Origin: a virus
Direction: 5' to 3' (one strand)
IMG/VR virus record: IMGVR_UViG_3300031812_000133
Coordinates: 1-37,953 of that record
Length of the DNA stretch: 37,953 nt
The translations under genes and the position numbers were made by a program. Positions 31,560 through 37,197 of this stretch are shown here, one piece after another. Position 1 is the stretch's first letter. Every line of letters starts with the position of its first letter. The notes below the pieces were generated by a model. It ran no database searches. It was not told the DNA's origin and saw nothing but the letters and a program-made list of their open reading frames with translations.

Positions 31560-31934
31560 ATGGCATGGATGCTGGCGGTGGTGGTGGCGGTGGCCACGCA
31601 CCCGGTCGATGACGTGCTGCGCGACCGCGTGGACGTGATCGAACTCAATCATTACTACAACGACCGCGGCCAGCTGATTTTCGATCAGATCATCTTCTGG
31701 GACTGGTGCCCCACCGCGGGGCGGCTGAAAGTGCGTGCGTGGCGGCTTGTGAAATCGGCCTGGCATCTCCCTGAGCGGGACTGGCAGCGCGGCGGCTGGT
31801 CGGCCCTGTGGCTGGACGGCGACCGGCTGCGGGCGGTCTACGCCGGGGCCTTCCGCGAAACGTGGACGCAGTACGACCCGGAGATCGAGGACCGTCGGCT
31901 CTATGACGTGACACAGCGGCGCAAGCTCCGCTGA
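31560..31934 (+). CDS. Small secreted hypothetical protein
   Basis: A 124-residue protein with a signal-peptide-like N-terminus (MAWMLAVVVAVATHP). The mature part reads VIELNHYYNDRGQLIFDQIIFWDW, VRAWRLVKS and FRETWTQYDPE, a pattern I recall from uncharacterised planctomycete and planctomycete-phage proteins. That recollection has not been checked by search. It ends the late operon, 14 bases after the methyltransferase, and the first duplicated promoter cassette follows. Confidence 0.8.
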   Translation: MAWMLAVVVAVATHPVDDVLRDRVDVIELNHYYNDRGQLIFDQIIFWDWCPTAGRLKVRAWRLVKSAWHLPERDWQRGGWSALWLDGDRLRAVYAGAFRETWTQYDPEIEDRRLYDVTQRRKLR

Positions 31935-31953
31935 CCGCGGCCCGGGGTCGGAC

Positions 31954-32150
31954 TGTCCCATTTCCCAAGTGTCCACCTGACCGCGAACCGCGGATTTTTT
32001 CCAAGATTTTTTCGCCCCGCGGCCGCCCAAGCTCTTGACGAGTATTTGGCGTCCGGTAAAATAAAGGCGTCATCGGTGAGGGACCGATGGCGGCGGCCGC
32101 GGCCGACGCGGCGAAATCAGCGGGCCGGTAAGACCGGCCGGGAGGGTGCG
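31954..32150 (+). promoter_or_regulatory. Promoter-leader cassette A
   Basis: The 216-base gap before the 32151 gene begins with the shared motif TGTCCCATTTCCCAAG, then a short hairpin CCGCG-aac-CGCGG with T6 (terminator-like), a second T-tract one helical turn on, TTGACG (32035-32040), a 16-base spacer and TAAAAT (32057-32062). The leader carries GCGTC/GACGC closing pairs, the hairpin CATCGGT-GAGGG-ACCGATG, and GGCCGGT-aag-ACCGGCC just before GGGAGGG. Confidence 0.85.
32087..32131 (+). CDS. Leader peptide MAAAAADAAKSAGR (cassette A)
   Basis: A 14-codon reading frame with TAA inside the distal hairpin. GAGGG in the loop of the CATCGGT/ACCGATG hairpin is its Shine-Dalgarno, and the ATG is at the 3' end of the stem. 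The first nine codons recur in all five cassettes. Confidence 0.4.
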   Translation: MAAAAADAAKSAGR

Positions 32151-32546
32151 ATGAGCGGCGACGAACTGATTCGGAAGGTTTGCGACCTGGCGGTTGCGGG
32201 GACCTGTTCTCCCAAGGATGGGGGGATCACGATGCTGGGCGATGGCCCAATGTTTCCGCGGGGGCTAAGGATTCACACGCGGTATGAGCACATCGTCCAT
32301 CGTCGCGTGTGGCGCGACGGGCGCTGGGTGCCGATTACGACGCGCAAGCGCGACCGTTCTGGCCGTGTCTTCGCCGGGGAGCTGGTGATCGAATGGGTCG
32401 ATAACTGGGCGATCCAGACGGCCTGCCTGATTCTGGGACCGTTCACCCCAGGCTATCACCCGGTCGAAGTCCGGGATTACGGCGATCTGGTGCGGATTTA
32501 TTTGCCCGACGGTCGGGTGATCGACCGCCCGTCGCCGCGGGCGTAA
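32151..32546 (+). CDS. Accessory paralogue 1 (VWRxGRW family)
   Basis: A 131-residue protein of unknown function. It shares a layout with the genes at 33679, 35269, 32998 and 37198: VWRDGRW near the middle, then a GELVIEW strand, TACLILG, and a C-terminal LPDGRVIDRPSPRA. The pattern suggests a small all-beta domain. ATG 32151 is eight bases after GGGAGG of the leader. It has its own promoter cassette. No enzyme motif, signal peptide or membrane segment is visible. Confidence 0.85.
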   Translation: MSGDELIRKVCDLAVAGTCSPKDGGITMLGDGPMFPRGLRIHTRYEHIVHRRVWRDGRWVPITTRKRDRSGRVFAGELVIEWVDNWAIQTACLILGPFTPGYHPVEVRDYGDLVRIYLPDGRVIDRPSPRA

Positions 32547-32561
32547 CTAGTACGCCGCGGC

Positions 32562-32779
32562 GTGTGCCCCCGAGCGCCGCGGCGGCCAATAGGGCATCGG
32601 GGGCGCTGCCGGCGCGCGGAGCGCCGGGTGACGGCTGGTCCCCTTTTGCGAGTGTGGTACGCCCACGGACGACCGCGTGGAGGCGCCAACGCGACCGTGG
32701 GGGAGGTCCGGGAGGGGAGGAGTCCGGGGCGGGAAATGACCCGCAGTGGGGCGGCGGGGCGCAAGCTTCGCTGCCCCAC
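32562..32779 (+). ncRNA. Long structured RNA element, copy 1
   Basis: This fills most of the 451-base gap between the 32151 and 32998 genes. Stems in order: GCCCCCGA/TCGGGGGC, CCGGCGC/GCGCCGG, GTGG/CCAC, CGCGT/ACGCG, GCGGG/CCCGC and GGGGCGGC/GCTGCCCC. Compared with the copy at 36127, GTGG/CCAC becomes GCAG/CTGC and CGCGT/ACGCG becomes CGCGC/GCGCG, so pairing is kept while sequence changes. No reading frame is conserved through it. It may be a regulatory leader, a terminator complex or a free small RNA. Confidence 0.65.
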
Positions 32780-32800
32780 GGACCGGCCGTTTTTTCATCA

Positions 32801-32997
32801 GTCCCATTTTCGCAAGTGTCCACCTGACCGCGCTCCGCGGATTTTTTCCGAGATTTTTCGCCCCGCGGCGGCCGCAGCTCTTGACGACTATTTGGCACGC
32901 GGTATAATAAAGGCGTCATCGGTGAGGGACCGATGGCGGCGGCCGCGGCCGACGCGGCGAAATCAGCGGGCCGGTGAGACCGGCCGGGGAGGTTGCG
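32801..32997 (+). promoter_or_regulatory. Promoter-leader cassette B
   Basis: Same order as cassette A: GTCCCATTTTCGCAAG motif, CCGCG-ctc-CGCGG plus T6, second T-tract, TTGACG (32881-32886), 16-base spacer, perfect TATAAT (32903-32908), hairpin with GAGGG loop, and GGCCGGT-gag-ACCGGCC before GGGGAGG. Confidence 0.87.
32933..32977 (+). CDS. Leader peptide MAAAAADAAKSAGR (cassette B)
   Basis: Identical peptide to cassette A but ending in TGA, within the distal hairpin. The Shine-Dalgarno GAGGG is in the hairpin loop. Confidence 0.4.
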   Translation: MAAAAADAAKSAGR

Positions 32998-33345
32998 ATG
33001 ACGCGGTATCCATTGAGCAGCGAGAATGCTAAGGCGTGCGAAGCGGCGGCCAGCGGCGAGCGCTTGGGGCGTCCGCACTGGGTCGCAACGGGCGGCAGCG
33101 ACCGCTGCTGCGGAAGCTGGTATATGCTTGTCTGGCGCGACGGGGCGTGGCAACGCTTCGAGCATACGCTAGATCGCCTCTGGCCGGGCGAGGTCATGCT
33201 CTACATTGAGCGTGGCGAGCTGGCCATGGCGTACGTGGCGCTCAATGACGCCGTCGTTCAGATCGAGTTCACCCAGAGCGGCGCAGTTGTCCTGCAACTG
33301 CCCAGCGGCCACGAGCTGACGCGGCCCCTGCCTGCTCTGGACTAG
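32998..33345 (+). CDS. Accessory paralogue 2 (VWRxGxW family, divergent)
   Basis: A 115-residue protein with LVWRDGAWQRF, WPGEVMLYIERGE, MAYVALND and the C-terminal VVLQLPSGHELTRPLP, the same order of elements as paralogues 1, 3 and 4 but more diverged. The N-terminus contains a Cys pair (DRCCGSWY). Driven by cassette B. Function unknown. Confidence 0.82.
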   Translation: MTRYPLSSENAKACEAAASGERLGRPHWVATGGSDRCCGSWYMLVWRDGAWQRFEHTLDRLWPGEVMLYIERGELAMAYVALNDAVVQIEFTQSGAVVLQLPSGHELTRPLPALD

Positions 33346-33363
33346 TCTTCCCCTGCCGACGCC

Positions 33364-33415
33364 GTGTGCCCCCGAGCGGCGGCGGCAGCGCTGAGTTATC
33401 GGGGGATTTTCTTTT
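33364..33415 (+). terminator. CCCCCGA-family hairpin with T-rich tail
   Basis: CCCCCGA (33369-33375) pairs with TCGGGGG (33399-33405), followed by ATTTTCTTTT. It starts with the same GTGTGCCCCCGAGCG as the structured elements but ends as a terminator, 20 bases after the 32998 gene. Confidence 0.7.
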
Positions 33416-33435
33416 GCGCACGAGGCCGGGGGCCT

Positions 33436-33477
33436 GTCGCGGCTGGGGGCAACAGTCCCCAGCCGCGACCGTTTCTT
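33436..33477 (+). terminator. Strong Rho-independent terminator
   Basis: GTCGCGGCTGGGG (33436-33448) pairs perfectly over 13 bp with CCCCAGCCGCGAC (33457-33469), loop GCAACAGT, then GTTTCTT. A close relative is at 34177. With the hairpin at 33364 and cassette C it accounts for the 333-base gap before the 33679 gene. Confidence 0.8.
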
Positions 33478-33482
33478 GCGCC

Positions 33483-33678
33483 TGTCCCATTTCCCAAGTG
33501 TCCACCTTCCGCGTTCCGCGGATTTTTTTCGAGATTTTTCGCCCCGTGGCCGCCGAAGCTCTTGACGAGTATTTGCCACGAGGTAAAATAAAGGCGTCAT
33601 CGGTGAGGGACCGATGGCGGCGGCCGCGGCCGACGCGGCGACAATCAGCGGGCCGGCAGGGCCGGCCGGGAGGGTGCG
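33483..33678 (+). promoter_or_regulatory. Promoter-leader cassette C
   Basis: TGTCCCATTTCCCAAG motif, CCGCG-ttc-CGCGG plus T7, second T-tract, TTGACG (33562-33567), 16-base spacer, TAAAAT (33584-33589), hairpin with GAGGG loop. The distal stem is GGCCGGC-agg-GCCGGCC, a compensatory change from cassettes A and B. Confidence 0.86.
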
Positions 33679-33682
33679 ATGA
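33614..33682 (+). CDS. Leader peptide, 22 residues (cassette C)
   Basis: It starts MAAAAADAATISGPAG. One extra base relative to cassettes A and B changes the frame after DAA, so it reads through the distal hairpin and stops with TGA overlapping the ATG of the main gene (ATGA). This would couple translation of the two. Confidence 0.42.
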   Translation: MAAAAADAATISGPAGPAGRVR

Positions 33683-34140
33683 GCGGGACAACGACAACGA
33701 CGGCGACGGCTGGAATCCCCGAAGACGTGCGGATTGCCTGCGAGATCGCGGGCGCTGAGGCGGCGCCGGTCGGCGACGAAGTCATCATCACGGGCTGCGG
33801 CCGCATCAAATACGGGCGCGTTGGCGAATCGCCGACGCGCTGGTATCGGTACGTGTGGCGCGACGGCCGCTGGCAGAAGGTCGCCCGCACGTTGCGCCAG
33901 GCGGTCGGGCCGGTGCGCCCGGGCGAAGTGCTCGTCGAAGTAGTCGATGGCCGGCCAATTTCGGCCGGTTGTCTGGTGACCGCGAAGGGCTTCGTTCAGC
34001 TTTACGTGCGTGAGGCCGGCCCAAATACGGTTTTTCGGTTCCTTCCCGACGGGCAGATTGTGCCTGAGGCCAGCCCAAATACGATTTATGTGTTCCTTCC
34101 CGACGGGCAGATTCTGATTCGCCCGAACCCGCGGAAGTAA
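33679..34140 (+). CDS. Accessory paralogue 3 (VWRxGRW family)
   Basis: A 153-residue protein. A Thr-rich N-terminus leads to YVWRDGRWQKVARTL, RPGEVLVEVVDG, AGCLVTAKG and LPDGQILIRPNPRK, matching paralogues 1 and 4. Near the C-terminus an 18-residue unit containing NTVFRFLPDGQ is tandemly duplicated (NTIYVFLPDGQ). Translation is probably coupled to the leader peptide through ATGA. A terminator follows at 34177. Confidence 0.85.
   Translation: MSGTTTTTATAGIPEDVRIACEIAGAEAAPVGDEVIITGCGRIKYGRVGESPTRWYRYVWRDGRWQKVARTLRQAVGPVRPGEVLVEVVDGRPISAGCLVTAKGFVQLYVREAGPNTVFRFLPDGQIVPEASPNTIYVFLPDGQILIRPNPRK
34011..34118 (+). repeat. Tandem 54-bp duplication inside paralogue 3
   Basis: Two 54-bp units (34011-34064 and 34065-34118) both contain ttccttcccgacgggcagat and gaggccNgcccaaatacg. 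They are in frame and differ at several positions. Confidence 0.85.
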
Positions 34141-34176
34141 GTTCGGCCACGGCCGCATCGCGGGCCGTCTGGTCGC

Positions 34177-34209
34177 GGCTGGGGGCGACAGTCCCCAGCC
34201 GATTTTTTT
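34177..34209. terminator. Terminator between convergent genes
   Basis: GGCTGGGG (34177-34184) and CCCCAGCC (34193-34200) form a perfect stem with loop GCGACAGT, followed by GA and seven T. It ends the 33679 transcript, and lies 13 bases from the end of the minus-strand XRE gene. Confidence 0.85.
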
Positions 34210-34222
34210 GCGCTGGGGGTTT

Positions 34223-34507
34223 CTAGGGCACCAGATCGGCCGGGGCGCAGCCGACGGCAGCGGCCACCGATGCCAGCATCGGAAGGCTTGGCAGCGTCCG
34301 GCCGCGCTCGTAGGCCGACCAGGCCGCGGCAGTGATACCCGCCGCGGCGGAGGCCTGCTGCAAGGTGAGTCCGGCCGCGATGCGCCGGCCGCGCAGCCGC
34401 TGCGCCAGTATCTGGTGCAGCCGCGACGGATACACGGCCGGCGGACCCTTAGGGCCGCCGACGCCCAGTCGCCGATTGTCGCGTTTGCGGTTGTGCTGTG
34501 CCATCAT
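34223..34507 (-). CDS. XRE-family repressor candidate (only minus-strand gene)
   Basis: A 94-residue protein (93 from the second ATG at 34504, which has AAAGG four bases upstream). A basic N-terminal arm (HNRKRDNRR) precedes a helix-turn-helix domain with GLTLQQASAAAGI and YERGRTLPSLPMLASVAAAVG. It is similar in size and C-terminus (AVGCAPADLV) to the 4402 regulator. Being the sole gene on this strand, and divergent from duplicated promoter-leader sequences, it is a good candidate for a CI-like regulator of the array. That is inference; no operator is proven. Confidence 0.82.
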   Translation of the reverse strand: MMAQHNRKRDNRRLGVGGPKGPPAVYPSRLHQILAQRLRGRRIAAGLTLQQASAAAGITAAAWSAYERGRTLPSLPMLASVAAAVGCAPADLVP

Positions 34508-34516
34508 GCCTTTGGC

Positions 34517-34525
34517 ATTGTATCA
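34517..34525 (-). promoter_or_regulatory. Extended -10 promoter for minus-strand XRE gene
   Basis: On the minus strand TGATACAAT matches an extended -10 (TGnTATAAT). No -35 is visible. The start codon is only nine bases after it, so the mRNA would be leaderless or nearly so, as for lambda cI from PRM. Confidence 0.4.
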
Positions 34526-34547
34526 CCCAGCGCCTGCTGCCGCGGCC

Positions 34548-34818
34548 TGTCCCATTTTCCCAAGTGTCCACCTGACCTGGGCCGCGGATTTTTTTCGAGA
34601 TTTTTTCGCCCCAGGTCGGCCAGTCCCATTTTCCCAAGTGTCGACCTGACCGGGCCGCGGATTTTTTTCCAAGATTTTTCGCCCCGTGGCGGCCGCAGCT
34701 CTTGACGACTATTTGGCACGCGGTATAATAAAGGCGTCATCGGTGAGGGACCGATGGCGGCGGCCGCGGCCGACGCGGCGACAATCAGCGGGCCGGCACG
34801 GCCGGCCGGGAGCGAGCA
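34548..34818 (+). promoter_or_regulatory. Promoter-leader cassette D with doubled upstream block
   Basis: The 311-base gap upstream of the 34819 gene. The GTCCCATTTTCCCAAG block plus T-tracts occurs twice (34548-34622 and 34623-34693). The first copy ends in CCCAGGTC, which pairs with GACCTGGG at its start. Then TTGACG (34702-34707), 16 bases, TATAAT (34724-34729), the GAGGG-loop hairpin and GGCCGGC-acg-GCCGGCC. Confidence 0.86.
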
Positions 34819-34822
34819 ATGA
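34754..34822 (+). CDS. Leader peptide, 22 residues (cassette D)
   Basis: It starts MAAAAADAATISGPAR and ends in TGA that overlaps the ATG of the 34819 gene, as in cassette C. The Shine-Dalgarno GAGGG is in the hairpin loop. Confidence 0.42.
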   Translation: MAAAAADAATISGPARPAGSEQ

Positions 34823-35172
34823 ACGAGATCAGGTTTGATGCGTCATCGGTGCCGTTTGCTTGGGTTTTGCACGCCGCCCGGCTGCGCGGGCGCGTGCTGG
34901 CGTGCGAAGACGCCAGCGATCCGGGCGCCGATCTGGTGCTGCTGCGGCGGTTCGAGCGGCCGATCAAGATCAAACGCAGCGGGTCGGGGCGGGTGAACGA
35001 ACAGTTCGCCCGCCGGCTGCGCGTGAACGTCATCGTCGAGGGCACGGGCGACGGCCAGGTCATCGTCCGCGCCAGCCCACGCAATCTGCGGGCCATCGAG
35101 GCGACGATTCGGGACAAGGCCGGGTGGCGGGAGTTCCTCGAATCGTCGCGGCAGTCGGGCCAGACGTGCTGA
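34819..35172 (+). CDS. Accessory protein, unrelated to the paralogues
   Basis: A 117-residue basic protein of unknown function. It shows RGRVLACEDASDPGADLVLL, then RRFERPIKIKRSGSGRVNEQF, VNVIVEGTGDGQVIVRAS and a C-terminal helix (LRAIEATIRDKAGWREFLES). It lacks the VWRxGRW and LPDG motifs, which shows that one leader cassette type drives unrelated genes. The start is the ATGA overlapping the leader peptide. Confidence 0.82.
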   Translation: MNEIRFDASSVPFAWVLHAARLRGRVLACEDASDPGADLVLLRRFERPIKIKRSGSGRVNEQFARRLRVNVIVEGTGDGQVIVRASPRNLRAIEATIRDKAGWREFLESSRQSGQTC

Positions 35173-35189
35173 CGGTAGGGGCCGATGCC

Positions 35190-35268
35190 GTGTGCCCCCG
35201 AGCGGCGGCGGCCAAAGCGGGGCATCGGGGGCGTTTGCGGCGCACGCAGCGCCGGCCGGGAGGTTTCG
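35190..35268 (+). ncRNA. Truncated structured element before 35269 gene
   Basis: It begins GTGTGCCCCCGAGCG, forms CCCCCGA/TCGGGGG and GGCGC-acgca-GCGCC, then passes directly into GGCCGGGAGG, the Shine-Dalgarno region. It lacks the later stems of the long copies and has no promoter, so the 35269 gene is probably read through from cassette D. Confidence 0.5.
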
Positions 35269-35622
35269 ATGGGCGTCGTTATCCGCGAGCTCTGCGACAT
35301 CGCCTGGACCGAAGCCGATCCTGTCTGCGCGTCGGTGCCCACGCTTGGACATCTGGACGTGAGCACGACCTATGAACGTCGGGTGTGGCGCCGTGGGCGA
35401 TGGCGGCAGTTCGCCGCCGCCGATAACCCAGTCGGACGTGTGCGCGCGGGCGAGATCGTCATCGAGTACACGCAGGGCGCCCCCGTGACTACGGCGTATC
35501 TGATCACGGGCCAGGTGTCCTGTGGCTACGTCCGTCTGGCGGTGCGCCAGACGGAGTCAGGGGCCGTGGCAATCGAGCTGCCGGACGGGCGCGTCATCGA
35601 GCGCCCCGACCCGCGGCAGTGA
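35269..35622 (+). CDS. Accessory paralogue 4 (VWRxGRW family)
   Basis: A 117-residue protein with RRVWRRGRWRQF, RAGEIVIEYTQG, TTAYLITG, AVAIELPDGRVIERPDPRQ. The N-terminus (IRELCDIAWTEADPVCAS) resembles that of paralogue 1 (IRKVCDLAVAGTCS), so these two are the closest pair. GGGAGG lies six bases before ATG 35269. Function unknown; no catalytic motif. Confidence 0.86.
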   Translation: MGVVIRELCDIAWTEADPVCASVPTLGHLDVSTTYERRVWRRGRWRQFAAADNPVGRVRAGEIVIEYTQGAPVTTAYLITGQVSCGYVRLAVRQTESGAVAIELPDGRVIERPDPRQ

Positions 35623-35645
35623 TTCCCAAGGGCCGCTGCCGCGGC

Positions 35646-35845
35646 CTGTCCCATTTTCCCAAGTGTCCACCTGACCGCGCTCCGCGGATTTTTTTCGAGA
35701 TTTTTTCGCCCCGCGGCCGCCGAAGCTCTTGACGAGTATTTGTCCTGCGGTATAATGTAGGCGTCATCGGTGAGGGACCGATGGCGGCGGCCGCGGCCGA
35801 CGCGGCATCAATCAGCGGGCCGGCACGGCCGGCCGGGAGGTTACG
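35646..35845 (+). promoter_or_regulatory. Promoter-leader cassette E
   Basis: TGTCCCATTTTCCCAAG motif, CCGCG-ctc-CGCGG plus T7, second T-tract, TTGACG (35729-35734), 16-base spacer, TATAAT (35751-35756), the GAGGG-loop hairpin and GGCCGGC-acg-GCCGGCC. The leader frame starts at 35781 (MAAAAADAASISG) but runs past the main start because ATGG replaces ATGA. Confidence 0.86.
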
Positions 35846-36091
35846 ATGGCCGACACTCGCACACTCGATCACGTCCTGTATGCTCGCGGGAGCTCCCTTC
35901 CGAAGGGGTGGCGCTGGGGGGCGCAGTTTTCGATCCGCGGCGGGGCAATCGCGGGCCACTACGCCATCCGCAACAGCGATGGCTGCTGCGTTATGGTCGC
36001 CGATTCGGGCGAGTCGGACGCCCCGAGCCCGGCGGCCGCGATTCGCGCCGCCATCGCCGACGGCGTGATTCCGCGGGCCCGCCGCCGGTAA
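35846..36091 (+). CDS. Small accessory protein, 81 residues
   Basis: A small protein of unknown function with a beta-like centre (WGAQFSIRGGAIAGHYAIRN), a Cys pair (DGCCVMVAD) and an Ala-rich C-terminal helix (PAAAIRAAIADGVIP). It starts at ATG 35846 after GGGAGG of cassette E. It does not share the paralogue motifs. A longer reading frame overlapping it from 35781 is most likely the run-on leader peptide. Confidence 0.78.
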   Translation: MADTRTLDHVLYARGSSLPKGWRWGAQFSIRGGAIAGHYAIRNSDGCCVMVADSGESDAPSPAAAIRAAIADGVIPRARRR

Positions 36092-36126
36092 GCGGGCGGA
36101 CCAGTAACCTGGCAGCGGCCGCCGCC

Positions 36127-36347
36127 GTGTGCCCCCGAGCGGCGGCGGTCAAAGCGGGGCATCGGGGGCGTTGCCGGCGCACGAAGCGCCGGGACTTTGG
36201 TCGGCTCCCCTTCCTGCGAGTGCAGCAAGCTGCCGGACGACCGCGCTGAGGCGCCAGCGCGACCGGTGGTGAGGTCCCGGAGAGGTCGGAGCCGGGGCGC
36301 GGGAATTGACCCGCAGTGGGGCGGCAGCGTGCGCGTTGCCTGACCCC
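36127..36347 (+). ncRNA. Long structured RNA element, copy 2
   Basis: This occupies the 325-base gap between the 35846 and 36417 genes. It has the same six stems as the copy at 32562, with GCAG/CTGC and CGCGCT/AGCGCG in place of the copy-1 pairs, and a terminal GGCAGCG-tgcg-CGTTGCC stem closed by GGGG/CCCC. Conserved unpaired blocks include GGCGCC and GACCCGCAGTGGGG. The downstream gene keeps the GGCCGGC/GCCGGCC hairpin before its Shine-Dalgarno, but there is no TTGACG/TATAAT promoter. Confidence 0.65.
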
Positions 36348-36416
36348 TAGGGGCCGACCAATTTTTCGAGAATCGTGTCACATTAGCGGGCCGGCAAGGC
36401 CGGCCGGGAGGGTGCG

Positions 36417-37070
36417 ATGAAGGTATACCAGTACAACGATGGCAAGCAGCCTGGCGGCAGGAGGCCGAGGCTTTATTTGGCGCGGGGCGCCGACGTTGTT
36501 CGGTTCGATGGCCAGGGCATCCCTGGATTCTGCACAATCCAGAGGGAGCACTATACCCCCAACGGCAAGTGGTCGAACACCACATACGAGCTTCTACTCG
36601 CGCCCGGCGTGCGCCCCCTCTATTTCCTTTCGCCGCTGCACGGCTTGTGGGGCGAAGAGTTCGCCACCTGGGGGCAGGTGGCTGCAGAATTAGGGCTACC
36701 GGTGGACGTGGCCCGCGAAATTGTGCGGGCCGAATATCCGAAGACGGCGGAGCGTCTCGACCAGGTCGAGCGCTTTGCGGCGGAAGTTGCGCAAGGCGGG
36801 CAGTCCGTCGAGACCGTCATTGTCTCGTTCGGTGCCCCGACCCGTCGGGAGATGGACAACGGCTATTGGGACCAGCCGAAGTCTGCCAGCACAAGCGACG
36901 GCCGCCAGGTCACAATCGCCCCTGGCCCCGGCTGGTGGGCCGAGCCAGTCGTGATCGAGCCCGAGGGGGCGCGCATCATCTCCTCGCGCCACACGCCCGG
37001 AATGCACGGCGGGTATTGGGCAGTCGAAGTGGCTGTGCCACTACCTTGTCCGAGTCCGCCATCGCAATGA
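36417..37070 (+). CDS. Accessory hypothetical protein, 217 residues
   Basis: A protein of unknown family. The first half has beta segments (LYLARGADVVRFDGQGIPG). A central stretch, ATWGQVAAELGLPVDVAREI, resembles a helix-turn-helix and may bind DNA. A charged helix follows (ERLDQVERFAAEVAQGG), then a Trp/Gly-rich C-terminal part (GPGWWAEPVVIEPEGARII). It starts as ATGA after GGGAGGG in the shared leader. Transcription probably reads through from cassette E. Confidence 0.82.
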   Translation: MKVYQYNDGKQPGGRRPRLYLARGADVVRFDGQGIPGFCTIQREHYTPNGKWSNTTYELLLAPGVRPLYFLSPLHGLWGEEFATWGQVAAELGLPVDVAREIVRAEYPKTAERLDQVERFAAEVAQGGQSVETVIVSFGAPTRREMDNGYWDQPKSASTSDGRQVTIAPGPGWWAEPVVIEPEGARIISSRHTPGMHGGYWAVEVAVPLPCPSPPSQ

Positions 37071-37088
37071 CCTTCCCCCGCCGTCGCC

Positions 37089-37174
37089 GTGTGCCCCCGA
37101 GCGGCGATGGCGGCGCTGACCCATCGTGGGCGCAGTGGGCGGGCGTATCGCCCAGACCATCACCAGCCCAGGTG
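37089..37174 (+). ncRNA. Short structured leader element (CCCCCGA family, type II)
   Basis: The counterpart of 1521-1610. Stem GCCCCCGA/TCGTGGGC has one mismatch, then TGGGCGG/TCGCCCA and CCAGC-ccaggt-GCTGG. GAAAGGAG and ATG 37198 follow directly. Confidence 0.45.
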
Positions 37175-37197
37175 CTGGCTGAAAGGAGACCGCGTCA

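Noticed and set aside
32046-32150. N-terminal extension of the 32151 gene through the leader (IKASSVRDRWRR...)
   Set aside because: The upstream frame covers the promoter -10 region, is broken by one base in cassettes C and D, and the strong GGGAGG supports ATG 32151.
35781-36068. A 95-codon frame overlapping the 35846 gene
   Set aside because: It starts as the shared leader peptide and only runs on because ATGA is replaced by ATGG; its later part is Arg/Ser/Pro-rich out-of-frame sequence.
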